Notes: a model not told the origin generated them from the letters alone. Shown: positions 23,060 to 35,202, counted from the stretch's first letter. The stretch is 64,000 nucleotides of DNA from Hermatobates lingyangjiaoensis (GCA_026182355.1 JAPFBL010000358.1:370001-434000), one strand, 5' to 3'. Made by a program: numbers and translations.

Positions 23060-24020
23060 TAAGTCACCACACACAAGATGTCTCTGTCCTTTAATTCCTT
23101 AAGTAGTCAATATCACCTTAATGAGGCAAATGTAACCTGACGATGAGCACTAAGTCACCACACAGAAGAAGTCAGTGTCCTTTAACTCCTTAAGTAATCA
23201 ATATCACCTTACTGAGGCAAATGTAACCTGACGATGAACACTAAGTCTCCACACACAAGAAGTCAGTGTCCTTTAACTCTTTAAGTAGTCAATATCACCT
23301 TAATGAGGCAAATGTAATCTGACGATGAACACTAAGTCTCCACACACAAGAAGTCAGTGTCCTTTAACTCTTTAAGTAGTCAATATCACCTTAATGAGGC
23401 AAATGTAATCTGACGATGAACACTAAGTCTCCACACACAAGAAGTCAGTGTCCTTTAACTCTTTAAGTAGTCAATATCACCTTACTGAGGCAAATGTAAC
23501 CTGACGATGAACACTAAGTCTCCACACAGAAGAAGTCAGTGTCCTTTAACTCTTTATGTAGTCAATATCACCTTACTGAGGCAAATGTAACCTGACGATG
23601 AACACTAAGTCTCCACACACAAGAAGTCAGTGTCCTTTAACTCTTTATGTAGTCAATATCACCTTACTGAGGCAAATGTAACCTGACGATGAACACTAAG
23701 TCTCCACACAGAAGAAGTCAGTGTCCTTTAACTCCTTAAGTAATCAATATCACCTTACTGAGGCACATGTAACCTGACGATGAACACTAAGTCTCTACAC
23801 ACAAGAAGTCAGTGTCCTTTAACTCTTTAAGTAGTCAATATCACCTTACTGAGGCAAATGTAACCTGACGATGAACACTAAGTCTCCACGCACAAGAAGT
23901 CAGTGTCCTTTAACTCTTTAAGTAGTCAATATCACCTTACTGAGGCAAATGTAACCTGACGATGAACACTAAGTGTTCGAAACGCCTCCTCGTTTGATAA
24001 AATCTTTTTTCCGAGTGGAA
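23060..24020 (+). repeat. 91-bp tandem array, about ten units, ending in a hammerhead-like motif
   Basis: Each unit runs 'ctccacacacaagaagtcag' ... 'caatatcacctta' ... 'ctgacgatgaacactaagt'. Units are close to 91 bp, and sub-variants (ACAAG or AGAAG; CTTTAAG, CTTTATG or CCTTAAG) alternate along the array. Every unit ends with the 5' half of a hammerhead core (CTGACGA, one T, GAACACTAAGT). Only the last one, at 23956, continues into the second half with GAAA. The array therefore looks like amplification of the upstream part of a family A terminal repeat. Confidence 0.9.
23954..23998 (+). ncRNA. Candidate hammerhead ribozyme, family A, with a closed stem III
   Basis: CTGACGA (23956-23962), one extra T, a perfect stem II GAACAC/GTGTTC with loop TAA, then GAAA (23979-23982). 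Unlike other copies, ACG and CGT around a CCTCCT loop could form a monomeric stem III, with the cleavage triplet GUU. Stem I pairing is poor. It follows ten truncated copies of its own 5' half. Confidence 0.5.
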
Positions 24021-24396
24021 ACTTAGTGTTTCTACTCATTTCTAATAAACATCTGGACTTCACTCAACTTTACTATACGTAAATATAAGATACTTAACAG
24101 GTTAACATGTCCCATTCTAGAATCTGATTTATGTCAAGTTCATTATCATATTTCATATGTATCAATGAGCATATTAACATTAATTGTTTCTGAACTTCTT
24201 CTCTTAGAGTTCAGTTTAGATGGAAGGAAGAGAGTTTTTGTTATCTTTTTTATGCGTGTTCATTCTGTGAATTTAGTTTATAAATGAAAGCAAAAAAAAA
24301 TAGTGAATATGACGATCTCGATTAAAACTTGTGAATAACTTCTTGAAAGAATTTTCTGGTTTATTATATATGCAAAGTGAAGATAGTTGATGGATC

Positions 24397-24437
24397 GAAG
24401 ATGGACAACGTCCGAAAGCGCTCCAACGACTCCAAGA
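24397..24437 (+). ncRNA. Decayed hammerhead-like motif, family G
   Basis: TCGAAGA stands where CTGAAGA is expected. It is followed by one extra T, a perfect stem II GGAC/GTCC, GAAA, self-complementary AGCGCT and triplet CUC. Two core substitutions make activity unlikely, but the retained helices mark it as a separate family. Confidence 0.4.
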
Positions 24438-24439
24438 TC

Positions 24440-25142
24440 ATCTTACAATGTATGACGGTTGCCATATTAATAACATAAATCATACTAACCTCAGTGTAAG
24501 TAATAATAATAATCTACATGTATATAGTATTAATATTGACAGTTTAAACAAAGTAGTATAAAACTAGATTGAGCCATCCACAGTCATTACTGGCCCTAAT
24601 AAATGAGCCAAAAAAGGAAATATTTTGACAAAGCCAGGTGAAAAGAAATCACAAGAGGCTAAACCACTTTGAAGGGTTAATGTCGTGCTTGAAGACTTAT
24701 AACTAGGTCACCGATAAGCCGACCCACAACTTACCTCTAATTAGTGTTTATCAGTAACGTTAACATAACTTTACTTCCACAACATACAACAACCACATTT
24801 TCTTCCAAAATAATGTAAATCATATCAACATATTTATATATGCCAATCAGTTTATTTGCATATACATATATTTTAATAGCAGAATACTATATGAAGTTCA
24901 TTTTTTTTTTAAATATGAATGAAAATACATTCCTTCTAAGATGAATGCATGCATAATCAAATCGATTATAGCGTGCTATTTTTCCATTATTTTTACGCAG
25001 TTTTTTTCATGAACTACAACTCATTGTTTTTTTTTAAAAAAATTCTTTTAATTGCATCAATAATTGACACTAGAAGGTATTTATTTAATTTTTTGTTTAC
25101 TCGTTAGTAAATATTCGAATTAAAAAAAATCAGCGGGTAAAA
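24440..25142. other. Non-coding sequence
   Basis: No gene or repeat is recognised. Base composition is AT-rich throughout. Confidence 0.4.
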
Positions 25143-25144
25143 TA

Positions 25145-26000
25145 TGAGGGCAGTTTGATAAGTCCGTGACTTTTTGAATAAAACAAAATTTTTTCGGCAA
25201 AGAAACATTTTATTTTTCTACATAGTCATCTTTTAGCTCGATACATTTAGTACAGCGTTTTTTCAATTTTTTTATTCCCTCCAAATAATAGGTTTTCTCA
25301 AAGCTCTCAAAATACGCGTTTGTTTCGGTAATGACTTGTTCATTCGACCAAATCTCTTACCGCCCAGCCATTTCTTTAGGTTTGGAAACAGAAAATAGTC
25401 TCAGGAGGCTAAATCAGGAGAATATGCTGGATGAGGTAGCAGTTCGTATCCCAATTAGTGAATTTTGGCCATCCTGACTAGACAAGTGTACACACGTGCA
25501 TTGTCTTGATGGAACAGCACTTTCTTCTTTGCCAAATGCGGTTGTTCTTGCTTCAAATCAACGTCGAATCTGTTCAAAAGCTTTGAATAATATTCGCCGG
25601 TGATCGCTTTACCTTTCTCAAGGTAATCGATGTGAATGACACCACGTGCATCCCAAAAAACTGTGGCTATGACCTTGTTGGCTGACAGACTCTGTTTGGC
25701 TTTCTTTGGTTGACGTTCGCCCACAGCAATCCACTGTTTCGATTGTTGCTTGGTCTCTGGCGTGTTGTGATGGATCCATGTTTCGTCCACAGTAACGAAA
25801 CGGCGCAAAAATTCGTCCAGATTACGGCTGAACATCGCTAAATACCCTTTTGAAGTGGTCACACAATTGCGCTTATGGTCAAGTATGAGCAATCGCAACA
25901 CTGATCTCGCGGAGAGTTTTTTCATGTCCAAATATTCGTGTAAAATATGATGTACCCGTTCAGTTGAGATACCTACAGCATTTAGAAATTGTTTTAAAAA
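25145..26000 (-). pseudogene. Mariner transposase, truncated and decayed
   Basis: The 236-residue open frame 25455-26165 (minus) contains mariner transposase from about residue 63 onward: 'AVGISTERVHHILHEYLDMK', then 'FVTVDETWIHH' with the first catalytic aspartate, and 'VLFHQDNARVYT' with the second. Residues 1-60 are unrelated flanking sequence, so the DNA-binding N-terminus and 5' terminal repeat are missing. Past a stop at 25455 the same strand continues with 'AYSPDLAS', a second stop, then 'DYFLFPNLKK', which includes the third catalytic position. The 3' terminus begins near 25145 with 'gagggcagtttgataagtcc'. At least two stops plus truncation make it a dead copy. Confidence 0.85.
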
Positions 26001-26165
26001 TTCGTTCCATTCAAAATTCAAGTTTGTAATAGAATTAGAAAAAGATCGTAGCCTCCCATTTCTAGATACAATGAGTATACAGAAATCCGGAGGGTAGCCT
26101 AGTTGTTGATTGGTGGCGAAAAAAGCACAAAAATTTGATAGGTACCTTAATTTTTTTCCCACCAC

Positions 26166-26850
26166 CCTCTAAAACACAAAATTAACACTGCTTTAGCATT
26201 GAAATATAGAGCCATACTTGAACACCGTTCAAGCTGAAGACCAAAAAGCCTTTAGCATCATCATCTAACAATGAGATATTACTATGAATAAAGATAAAGA
26301 GTAGTTTGTGAACAAGTTATTGTTACAAGCTAATCACTGTCTTGTCTAGTCACCATGAATATTCATTATGAATGGTGAGACGACTGGCCGTTACTTCCCC
26401 CTTAACCTACATACAACCTTTGCTTATTATATAAATATAACTTCTATTCCAAGGTGACTTCACTTAAATAAATTGCTTTATTGGAATTTTAATCTAATCC
26501 AATATCCTGTTGATTTCAAATAAATTTCTACTTTCCTGGACCACGCCCAACACGAAATAGTTCAAGTCACGAAAATGTTCCATCCACAAAATAATCCTTA
26601 GTTTTGTTATATACTGCTTCCCTTCTCATTTATATTGATAAACTAAAAAAAATTACGACTGAAAGTGAAACATGTATTACTATAAACATATATAAGAATT
26701 ATTAAAAATATTTTAGAAAATAAATAGAATACCGATACTTGAAAAGTTGCTTAATATTTAAAAAAAAATACTTATAAGTGATTTATTGCACTATTTTTGT
26801 CAAAAGTGTGTGTGTATGCAATAAAGGCTTCCGTTGACCTTTCAACTCTT
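26166..26850. other. Non-coding sequence
   Basis: No gene or repeat is recognised here. Confidence 0.4.
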
Positions 26851-26854
26851 TTAT

Positions 26855-27085
26855 TCTAACCGCTTGTTTCTTGTTCATTATTGACCTTTGACCTTCTCTT
26901 TATATTAACCTGTACTATCGTTTTAATCTATTTATAGCAATGACTAAGCATGAGTCATCGATTTTAATTTAACATGTCACTTGGCAACTCCTTTTCCAGT
27001 TGAACCCTGTTAGCAGGAGGTTAATTCGTAGGATCGAATCTCTCACTCTTAAGATCGTGAATGCCGAGACTGCGGTTAATTTTAA

Positions 27086-27135
<50 letters not shown>

Positions 27136-27300
27136 CTATTTTTCTTTTTTATCGAAGTTTGGTCCAGCTTTAATAATACAACACCTTTAAGCCGACATTT
27201 CATCTATATTTGTAGCCCTGAGGATGTCTAAAAATATAAACGAAACGTCGGCTAAAGGTGTTGTATTATTGAAGCAAGACTAAACCTCGATAAGAAAGAA
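26855..27300. repeat. Duplicated segment, copy 1, ending in a family B palindrome
   Basis: The 450-bp stretch from 'ctaaccgcttgtttcttgtt' through 'gttagcaggaggttaattcg' and a (TA)n tract to the palindrome at 27133-27300 recurs at 29463-29885 with few differences. The right part is a family B palindrome: 'caacacctttaagccgacat' is mirrored after the hammerhead motif. Copies differ mainly in TA-tract length, so the duplication is fairly recent. Confidence 0.8.
27213..27254 (+). ncRNA. Candidate hammerhead ribozyme, family B
   Basis: Stem I TAGCC (27213-27217) pairs perfectly with GGCTA (27250-27254). The core is CTGAGGA (27218-27224), one extra T, stem II GT-TA/TA-AC with one mismatch and a six-base loop, then GAAA (27242-27245). 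Stem III is the palindrome ACGT with no loop, so only a dimer can form it. The cleavage triplet is GUC ending at 27249. With the perfect stem I this is one of the strongest motifs. Confidence 0.7.
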
Positions 27301-27341
27301 AAATAGTGTTAAATATATGTGTTCCAGATAACGAAGACATT

Positions 27342-27375
<34 letters not shown>

Positions 27376-27934
27376 AAACTAAATATGTATCATTATTTTC
27401 GTTGTTGAGATACGATTGATGTTGGTCAATCTCTCTCTGTTTCTCATATACACACAAAACAAATAAACAAACTCACCAATGTTTGTGACCGCTATACTAT
27501 TGATCTTGGAAAACCTCAACGTATATTTCTGTTGACAACTCCAAATAAAAGTAGACAAGACAGTCTAGTCGATGGTTTTGACCAGTTAAGATTGTTAGCT
27601 CGATTAAATAATGTCAATTTCATTTTCATATTAAAAAAATGTGTACTTCTGCTTATCAAAAATGTTTTCAAGCAAAAACCGAAACATCGGCATTGAGAGT
27701 TTGATTTTGAACCTAGAAAATTCATTTCGATTATTACTTAATAACTCTACCACTTTCCGACCTCATCCATCATCGACAGCAAACCAAATATTATTCTGTG
27801 TTATTCTGTATCACGACTGATCTGGAATCGATCACTGTCTTCCAAATGGAGATGATATTATTTTATATAAATAAGTAATAATAAATCAGTTTAAAAACGA
27901 AGGAAAGCATCACACAGAGAAAGAGACACACTTA

Positions 27935-27970
27935 CAAACCAAATTTTCGGATGATCCGTCTTCAGGAGAA
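27935..27970 (-). ncRNA. Candidate hammerhead ribozyme, family C
   Basis: Minus strand: CTGAAGA (27965-27959), one extra C, stem II GGA/TCC, GAAA, AATT stem III and triplet UUU ending at 27941. Stem I retains little pairing beyond the first base pair. Confidence 0.5.
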
Positions 27971-28045
27971 AAAGAATTGGCGACCAACCCGCCGAAACCG
28001 AATTCCTGCTGTTGTGTTTCTGGCGTGCTTGGTCGTCCATTCTCT

Positions 28046-28085
28046 TTTCTCCTGAAGACGGATCATCCGAAAATTTGTGTTTGTA
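28046..28085 (+). ncRNA. Candidate hammerhead ribozyme, family C
   Basis: CTGAAGA (28052-28058), one extra C, stem II GGA/TCC, GAAA (28069-28072), self-complementary AATT and triplet UUU ending at 28076. It is the mirror of the motif at 27935-27970. Stem I pairing is weak. Confidence 0.5.
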
Positions 28086-28729
28086 AGTGTGTCTCTTTCT
28101 TTGTGTGTTGCTTTCCTTCGTTTTTAACTGATTTGCGTCCAGTTTGGATCGTTTTTTCGAATTTTAAGTAAATAATAATAAAGAAATTTAAAAAAAATAA
28201 TAATAAAAGAAATAAAAGTCTTATTTATTTTATTCGTCATTAATTTCCCGATTAGTTTTAATTTATGATTTCAAATTTTTGTTTATCAATGTATTCATCT
28301 TTAGTTTTAAAACTAATTTTTTCCTGGACGTCAACAAATCAGTCAATAGTTAAAAGGGATTGAAAAATTATGTCAAACACTATAACAAATATTTTGATTA
28401 GAATGACACCAAAATGTTTGATGTACTCGGCATTTTTTTGATTGTTTGTTTATATTTAGAGAAGGATACTCGTATTTCATGGGTGTAAGCTGGTCATACA
28501 ATGGTTCCCATCATTCCACTCCTGCTGCAGGCCTACATAAGGCCACCACTTGACAATGAGAGACAGTCTACATATCCTTGTAAATAAATACCTGCGGTTT
28601 TCCATTTTTTTACTATCATATCTTTATCATTAAATTCATAATTTTAATATCTTCAGAGTCAATATTCTCAAATTTTCCGTTACCACTGGTACACGTGAAC
28701 GCACGTACCTCTTCTTCTTCCCTTCTACT

Positions 28730-28776
28730 CTCTTTCTGATGACGAACTTCAGTTCAGTTCGAAATATTAATCCAGT
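28730..28776 (+). ncRNA. Candidate hammerhead ribozyme, family D-like
   Basis: CTGATGA (28736-28742), one extra C, stem II GAAC/GTTC with a nine-base loop, GAAA (28761-28764), self-complementary ATAT and triplet AUU ending at 28768. Stem I has only two pairs. No mirror arm is evident. Confidence 0.45.
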
Positions 28777-29218
28777 AAGTTTTCTCGTTTCTTGTATGTG
28801 TTCTCTTTTTCATTTATTCATCTGTCCGGTTTGGAGTGTTTAGTATTTTCATTTATATAACACAAGAACAACACAGATATCAGATGTCCGATAATTAAAT
28901 TGCCTTTTCCGAGTGTTTTTTATACATATGTTTTCCTTGAGTTTGATTAACAGTTTTATTGATGATACATACATATATTTAATCGTTCTACATTAGAATG
29001 TAGAATTAATCGTCAGTACTAAAGTTAAACATGCTTTCTGTAGATCTACACATGACTCCGAAGGTCAACAATTAAAAAATCAGTATTCGAGGAACTGAAG
29101 TCTTCTCATGTTATCTTCATAATAGAATCATAATAATAATTTTAATGAGTTAATACACCAATACTAATGTAAGGCTACTATACCTACTTTGTATTTAGCC
29201 TTAATTAGTATTAGTTTT

Positions 29219-29258
29219 GTACCTGAGGATGGCGAATGACAGCCAAAAGCTTGTATTA
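29219..29258 (+). ncRNA. Decayed hammerhead-like motif, family H
   Basis: CTGAGGA (29223-29229), one extra T, stem II GGC/GCC, then AAAA where GAAA is expected, self-complementary AGCT and triplet CUU. Stem I pairs TAC-side bases with GTA after the cleavage site. A single G-to-A change separates it from a complete core. Confidence 0.45.
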
Positions 29259-29462
29259 CTTTTTAATTATAGTTATTTTATTAATTAAAATAGTTTTTTC
29301 AAAAAGTAGTTTAAGTGTTTTCGTGTTTGACCTAAAGTTTATTGAGTGTGTTAATGTCTTTCGCTAACCTTCTTTGGAAGCTACCAGAGTCTCACTGCAA
29401 AGCGATAAGAAAACTAGAGAGTGTCAACAAGAAATTGGTCAATGCAGAAGCTGCTGCTTATT

Positions 29463-29885
29463 TCTAACCGCTTGTTTCTTGTTCATTATTGACCTTTGAC
29501 CTTCTCTTTATATTAACCTGTACTGCCCTTTTAATCTATTTATAGCAATGACTAAAAATGAGTCATCGATTTTAATTTAACATGTCACTTGGCCAACTCC
29601 TTTTCCAGTTGAACCCTGTTAGCAGGAGGTTAGTTCGTAGGATCGAATCTCTCAGTCTTAAGATCGTGAATGCCGAGACTGCGGTTAATTTTAATGATAT
29701 ATATATATATATATAAAACACTATTTTTTCTTTTTTTATCGAGGTTTGGTCCAGCTTTAATAATACAACACCTTTAAACCGACGTTTCATCTATATTTGT
29801 AGCCCTGAAGATGTCTAAAAATATAAACGAAACGTCAGCTTAAAGGTGTTGTATTATTGAAGCAAGACTAAACCTCGATATTTAA
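29463..29885. repeat. Duplicated segment, copy 2
   Basis: Paralog of 26855-27300, including the palindrome with arms around 29716-29790 and 29826-29885. The TA tract is shorter here. The segment begins abruptly at 'ctaaccgcttg' after unrelated sequence. Confidence 0.8.
29800..29842 (+). ncRNA. Candidate hammerhead ribozyme, family B, second copy
   Basis: CTGAAGA (29805-29811), extra T, the same stem II as the copy at 27213, GAAA (29829-29832), ACGT and GUC. Stem I is damaged: AGCTT follows the cleavage site instead of GGCTA, so pairing with TAGCC is broken at the first position. Confidence 0.5.
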
Positions 29886-29889
29886 TGAC

Positions 29890-32259
29890 TTTGTATATCA
29901 TGTATATAAACGATATATTCTGAATAGGACTCTATAATATCCTGGACTACCATAAAACAATCTTGACAACCTTTACAAAGTTTTTTTTTGTAGCGAGGAC
30001 AGACACTGAGGTAGTCTGTATTCATTAATGTGTGCAGGTAGGCGAGTGACTGGATCACATTCATTCACTGGAACACCCCCAGCTACCTAAACCTTCACAA
30101 ATAAAAATGAAAAAAAGGTTTCAAAAACAAAATAATCAATAACTATGACTTTAATGCACTACACGATTTGTACAATCAAAAAAATACTTTAATTAAAATC
30201 CCTTTTGACACATCTATTCCAACTTGTAAATAGGGAAAAAATGTTTACTTGTTTCCAAATAGAAATTGCAAATGCATTTCCATGAAAAAGACAAAAATAT
30301 AAACATTATATAGATTAACACTTTGTGTTTTTTTTTTGTATAATTATATATGTATGTTAATCCAATGAACAATGATGTCATAGTCTAGATAACAGCATGT
30401 GTGTTATCATTCACTATGTAGAAATAGCCAAGTGGTGAAGCTCTGAAAATACACAGGGACACAAAATGACTAGAAATACTACATAAGTATAACATACCTA
30501 GTAAAACAAACAAATGTACTTTGGTGTACCTATTAATTTTATTCAATTAATACAGATGGTATTAAAATTAAACTAACAACCGAATTCAAGCATCGAACAA
30601 AAAAAAAAGAAGAAAATCAACATGTACAAAAACATTTGTACTTCAATACAGTTAAATATAAGTAAATGTACATAAAACAGTCAAATATTAAATCCTTCAC
30701 ATTTCAATACAATTTTAAAATAAAATTGACATTTGAAAACGTCACCAATATTTTACTATATAAAAAATATTGGACAGTGTGTTTTAAGTCGAATAAATTA
30801 TAATTAAAATAATAAATAATATCAAAATAAAAAAATATAATAAAAAATAATTGAAACAAAAAAGTAAAATTACTGTTTAAGTCGAATAAATTATAATGAA
30901 AATAATAAATAATATCAAAATAAAAAAAATTAATAATAAAAATTTTAAAAAATAGTTATAGTAAAAAAGTAAAATTACTGTTTAAACTAGTATAAAGTAA
31001 AAATTATAATATAAAGAAGTGATGCAAAAGAACCGAAAAGTAAAAAGGAAGATGGTTAAACAAAGAGGGACTTAGAAGTGAGAAATTGTTATCTACAGAG
31101 ATCGGTGGTTGCCCCAACAACAGAGAAGAGAAAAGCTGTTTTGTAACCAACTCTTTGAGATATCTCATTTAAAATGAGATTTATTCATTTTTTTCCCCTA
31201 ATAGTCACTGTAAGAATAAATTATACATCACCACTATAGTGTTAAAATTAGACAGAAAACGTTTAGGGAACATATAGGTAGATAGCTGCTGAACATCGAA
31301 AAAGTTTTGAGGGATGATATACAATGATGAAAGAACTGTCACTATGTTATACATATAGGACATAATGTCAGAGGAAAACAGCGAAATATTACAACTATAT
31401 GTCGACATTTACAAACAAAACGAAACGACACTAACCTACTTGCCCTCCACTCCTTTGGTTACAACACAAACAAGTAAACACTTAAAAGTCATAATAAATT
31501 AATATTAATAACTTCTTTTTTTAAAAAAAAAAACTTCTACAACTTGTTTAATTTCTTTATAAAAGTTAATATGGATTAATATTAACAATAATTCAATAAT
31601 CAAAATGTAATCTATTCTGAAAAAAAAAAATATTTTGAATTGATGGCAACAACAAAAATAAGTATGTACATTAGATTAAATAGAAGGTTAAATTAAAATG
31701 ATAATAACTACTAATATATTCATAATAAAAATAATTTCGAAAAATCCTAAAGAAAACATACTCGTTTTTATTTGTAATTAACAGCTTTACTGCTGAAAGA
31801 GAGGTAATAAAAAAAAAGATCATTTCCATTGAAATTATATCAAAAAAAGAAAATATATATATATATATATATATATACCACGGAAGTACCTAATAAATTC
31901 TATGGCAAACCGTTATCATGGTTGAACCATAAATTATAGACTGCACAAGTGTATGAGTTTGTTTTATGTTCACCAATTGTTTATTGTTTGTCTTGGATCA
32001 TTTTAATGAAAACACTGTACATATAAAAATAGGGAAAAGGAGGTCAAACCGGAATTTATAAAACAAAAAAAAAAATTATCAAACACAAGGCAGAACAAAG
32101 TGATTACTCATATCTTATTTTGAATGACAGTTTATTATCAGGAGAAGACTGGAGGAAAAGATACAAAAGAATCTTGTGAAGAGTGTGCAAAATATCATTT
32201 TAGTAACTTCCTTGGAAATGTGTTCCATGTATTTTAGTCGGTTTATATACATATATACA
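29890..32259. other. AT-rich non-coding sequence with a local duplication
   Basis: No gene is seen. 'gtttaagtcgaataaattat' occurs at 30782 and 30873, each followed by similar AT-rich sequence, indicating a tandem duplication of about 91 bp. A (TA)n tract lies at 31855-31876. Confidence 0.45.
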
Positions 32260-32264
32260 ATCAA

Positions 32265-32715
32265 ATCACAATATGAAATGGGAAACAAGGCTACGATCTT
32301 TCAACCGTAACAAGCGGTCTTCGTCAGAGTCAAAAACTCAACTGAAACAATAAGTAAAAAAACTAAGAAGTAAGAAAACACTAAGTAAGAGTAAAAAACT
32401 ATCCGCTAGCTGTCAACACTCTCAGAAGAGGCTCTTCTAAGAGGGTTGACATCTAGTGGATAGTTTTTACTCTTTCTTACTGTACTCCTTTGTTTCCCTA
32501 AACATCCCTTTCTGGAAATTAGTCTTTTCGTGTGCTTTCACTCTTTTAAAATACCACTCACTCTTCCCTCCCACTCTTCTCAACCCCTCACCAATTGTTT
32601 TCTGCATCTAGTATTTCAGTTGGGTTTTTGACTCTGACAAAGACCGCTTGTTACGGTTGAAATGTCTTAGTCTTGTTTTCCCATTTCATATTGTGGTTTT
32701 GATCATTGATTGTTA
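32265..32715. repeat. Palindromic family E terminal repeat with 300-bp centre
   Basis: Inverted ends 'cacaatatgaaatgggaaac' (32267-32288) and 'ttttcccatttcatattgtg' (32677-32696) enclose two hammerhead-like motifs. The minus one (32331-32290) has an intact CTGACGA and GAAA but GATCGT instead of GATCTT. The plus one (32638-32672) has CTGACAA. A second inner inverted pair, 'aactatccgctagctgtcaa' mirrored at 32437-32467, sits in between. Confidence 0.7.
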
Positions 32716-32999
32716 TTTCACGTGTTTATGTGAAATCTTTTTATACCTATATATGTATATGAGAAACCTTGAAATTTCAAATTATTATTGAAACATGTAC
32801 CCACAGTTCTTTAGGATACTATGTTATTCAGTGTAATAATGTAACAAAAGCCTTTACATGTAGAGAGACCTTTGTCCAACTTTAGAATTCCATGTTAAGT
32901 TTAATGAGTTTATGCCAAGTGTTTAATATGAACATATATATTATATATAAAAAACAAAATTAACCATTCCTTTAAAAAGGTGTATAACAATAGATATAA

Positions 33000-33145
33000 G
33001 GAAAAATAAAATACCGACAAAACTTGTTTGACTAAATTTTCATTCGTGCATCATCAGGAGAAGTAATTTGCTTAAGATGAATGAGTAATTTGCTTATCCT
33101 GCTGATGATGCAGTTCGAAATATAGCCCAGTGAGCTTTTATAGAT
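33000..33145. repeat. Decayed palindrome with hammerhead traces
   Basis: The two halves share 'catcatcagga' and 'agtaatttgctta' in inverted or repeated order. CTGATGA appears on both strands near 33055 (minus) and 33104 (plus), and GAAATAT follows at 33116, but stem II no longer pairs. Confidence 0.5.
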
Positions 33146-35200
33146 GTTATTCTGTTTTCCCACTGTAAAAAATTAAGTATAGAAATAAATAAACCTAAAA
33201 TTTAAAAAAAATCCTGAAACGGACAAACAAAAGTTTAGAAATAAATACGTGAAGTATATAATTAATACGCAGTTTTTAATTTTGAACTGGTTTAAAATAA
33301 CCTGAGGTCACTAGTTTTTGGTTTAATCGTCATCAGGAGAGAGAATGAGGGATACAAAGCACAACGGAGATGTGTTTGCATCCGACACATAGCCAGTGTG
33401 CTTGAGTCTCTTGGATTCTCTAATTCTAATGACGGTGCTTTTCTTTCTCGTCAATAGGAGAAGTGAGATCTTGAAAGGACGATAGTCCTTTATAAAATCC
33501 ACTGCTTCCTCTGACGACAACCAAAAGGTCAAAATATTCTAAGTAAACTGTTCGATATGGTTTCATTCGTTTTTACAATTAAACCGTATTTCGCCCAGTT
33601 AAAAAAAAAAGTTTTTTTCTTATATTGAAAAATGAATATATAATTGATTCACTTAATCCTTTTTTTTTCTCTATTTTTAAAGCTTTTTACAGGGAAGAAA
33701 AAAATTGTTTACAACTATATTAAAATACAACGATTTCTATAATAAAAAAATGAAGACAACAAAATCTACATTTAATGGTAACATTTAATTTCCACTTTGT
33801 GCTACAAATCAAAGAAAGTTTGTGCTTAAATCATTGTTTGTACTTTTTCGTTGTTGAAAAGATCAAACATGAAATAAAACTATTTCAAGCGAAAAATTTA
33901 GATTCAGATTCAAATAACTCTACAATTGAAATAGTTCGTTATTTTGAGAGAATATTTATAGAATGTTATTACGTTAAAGATTATCGCAACCTTGCCTTCT
34001 TATAATGTAAAATATTTGTATAAACTGATAAATGGACTTAAAAAGTTTCAGTTATAAACAGAAAAGGAGAATCAAAGGAACCAGAAATCAAATCTCCTAC
34101 TTTTCAAGAAAGGTTAATATAAAAGAACTTTTATAGAGTAATAGTCCTCGTCAGATTCTACAAAAAAATCATTTTAATTTCTCTAACTCTTTAACATAGA
34201 TCATTAATGATCGAAAGTCCTTAGTTTCACTTGACGCTTTGAAATTCTGTTTTAAGTGTAGTTCATTTTTTCTTATTTATTATGCATTTTCAATAAAGAA
34301 ACTTTTTAAACAGTCGATCAGAACATTACTGTATCACATTCTGAACTCTTTATATACCGTACAAAAGCCAGAGTTATCAATTTAACCAAAAAAAACATCA
34401 GAAAGCGACATATTTCGGATCATCTTTAAATTTGATATTTCCACTTTCTTTGTTGGTTTGTTATTTCGCAAAATTATTATTCCGAAGCGGTCAAGTAAAC
34501 AGAAGTGTAGATATTCCCCAAGATTGCTTCTAATTATAACAAATATTTCTTTAATACGGTACTATTTTGACAATTACGTATACAATGTCGAGACTTAAAA
34601 ACTTAAGAACTTCAAATGTTAATAGAATGAAAAGCAACCTACTTTTAAAGCTGCACAAAGTCTGGAATCCTTAAGAGAAAACAAGTCCTTTCGATCATAT
34701 ACGGTTTTATCTTAATAACTTAAAAAGAGATTTCAAACAAAACTTTTGTTTGGAGAAGAAAATTATAAGAAAGAAATATATTTAAGACATATATTAAAAC
34801 TCATAAATTGCTTCTTTTGCTAATGATGAGATAGAATTACACAATTCAACTCCGCTAAAATAGAAATATCAAAAAAAAATATATATTATTAAAGAAAAGG
34901 CAGTGAAAAACTGTTTAAATGGCACCATTTAACTCTTATCACATAAATTAAGAATAATTAGTCTTATCAAATGAAAATTAACAATTAAAACTTAAAAGTC
35001 AAAAATTAAACATAATGGCACGAGTCCTTAAAAAGAAGATAATGTCCTAAGATAACGCAAGCAAACGGGAATGTTTACTGGATATAGATTCGAGACTGGC
35101 AAGACTTTGTAATAGATTTAGTAAGAGAGGAGAGTGTTACAATCGTCAAAGCTAACCAAATCTTGGCAAAATTAAGCCCATGCCGTGTCAATGCAACTAT
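33146..35200. other. Non-coding AT-rich sequence
   Basis: A further degraded terminal-repeat trace with TCATCAGGAG is at 33331-33340. The rest shows no gene or known repeat. The small open frame at 33775-34005 has no recognisable domain. Confidence 0.4.
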
Positions 35201-35202
35201 TC

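Larger units (their letters stand above)
27885..28165. repeat. Palindrome, family C terminal repeat
   Basis: Inverted arms of about 120 bp share 'aatcagtttaaaaacgaagg', 'cacacagagaaagagacaca', 'cttacaaa' and the hammerhead region, with centre near 28008. Both arms keep the hammerhead core. It is related to the palindromes at 12860, 15415 and 54986. Confidence 0.8.

Noticed and set aside
23060..24020. CRISPR array
   Set aside because: Units are directly adjacent and repeat over their full 91 bp with no variable spacers, in a eukaryotic sequence.
33775..34005. 76-codon plus-strand open frame as a small gene
   Set aside because: AT-rich, no domain, no conserved neighbours or promoter evidence; length is expected by chance in this window.
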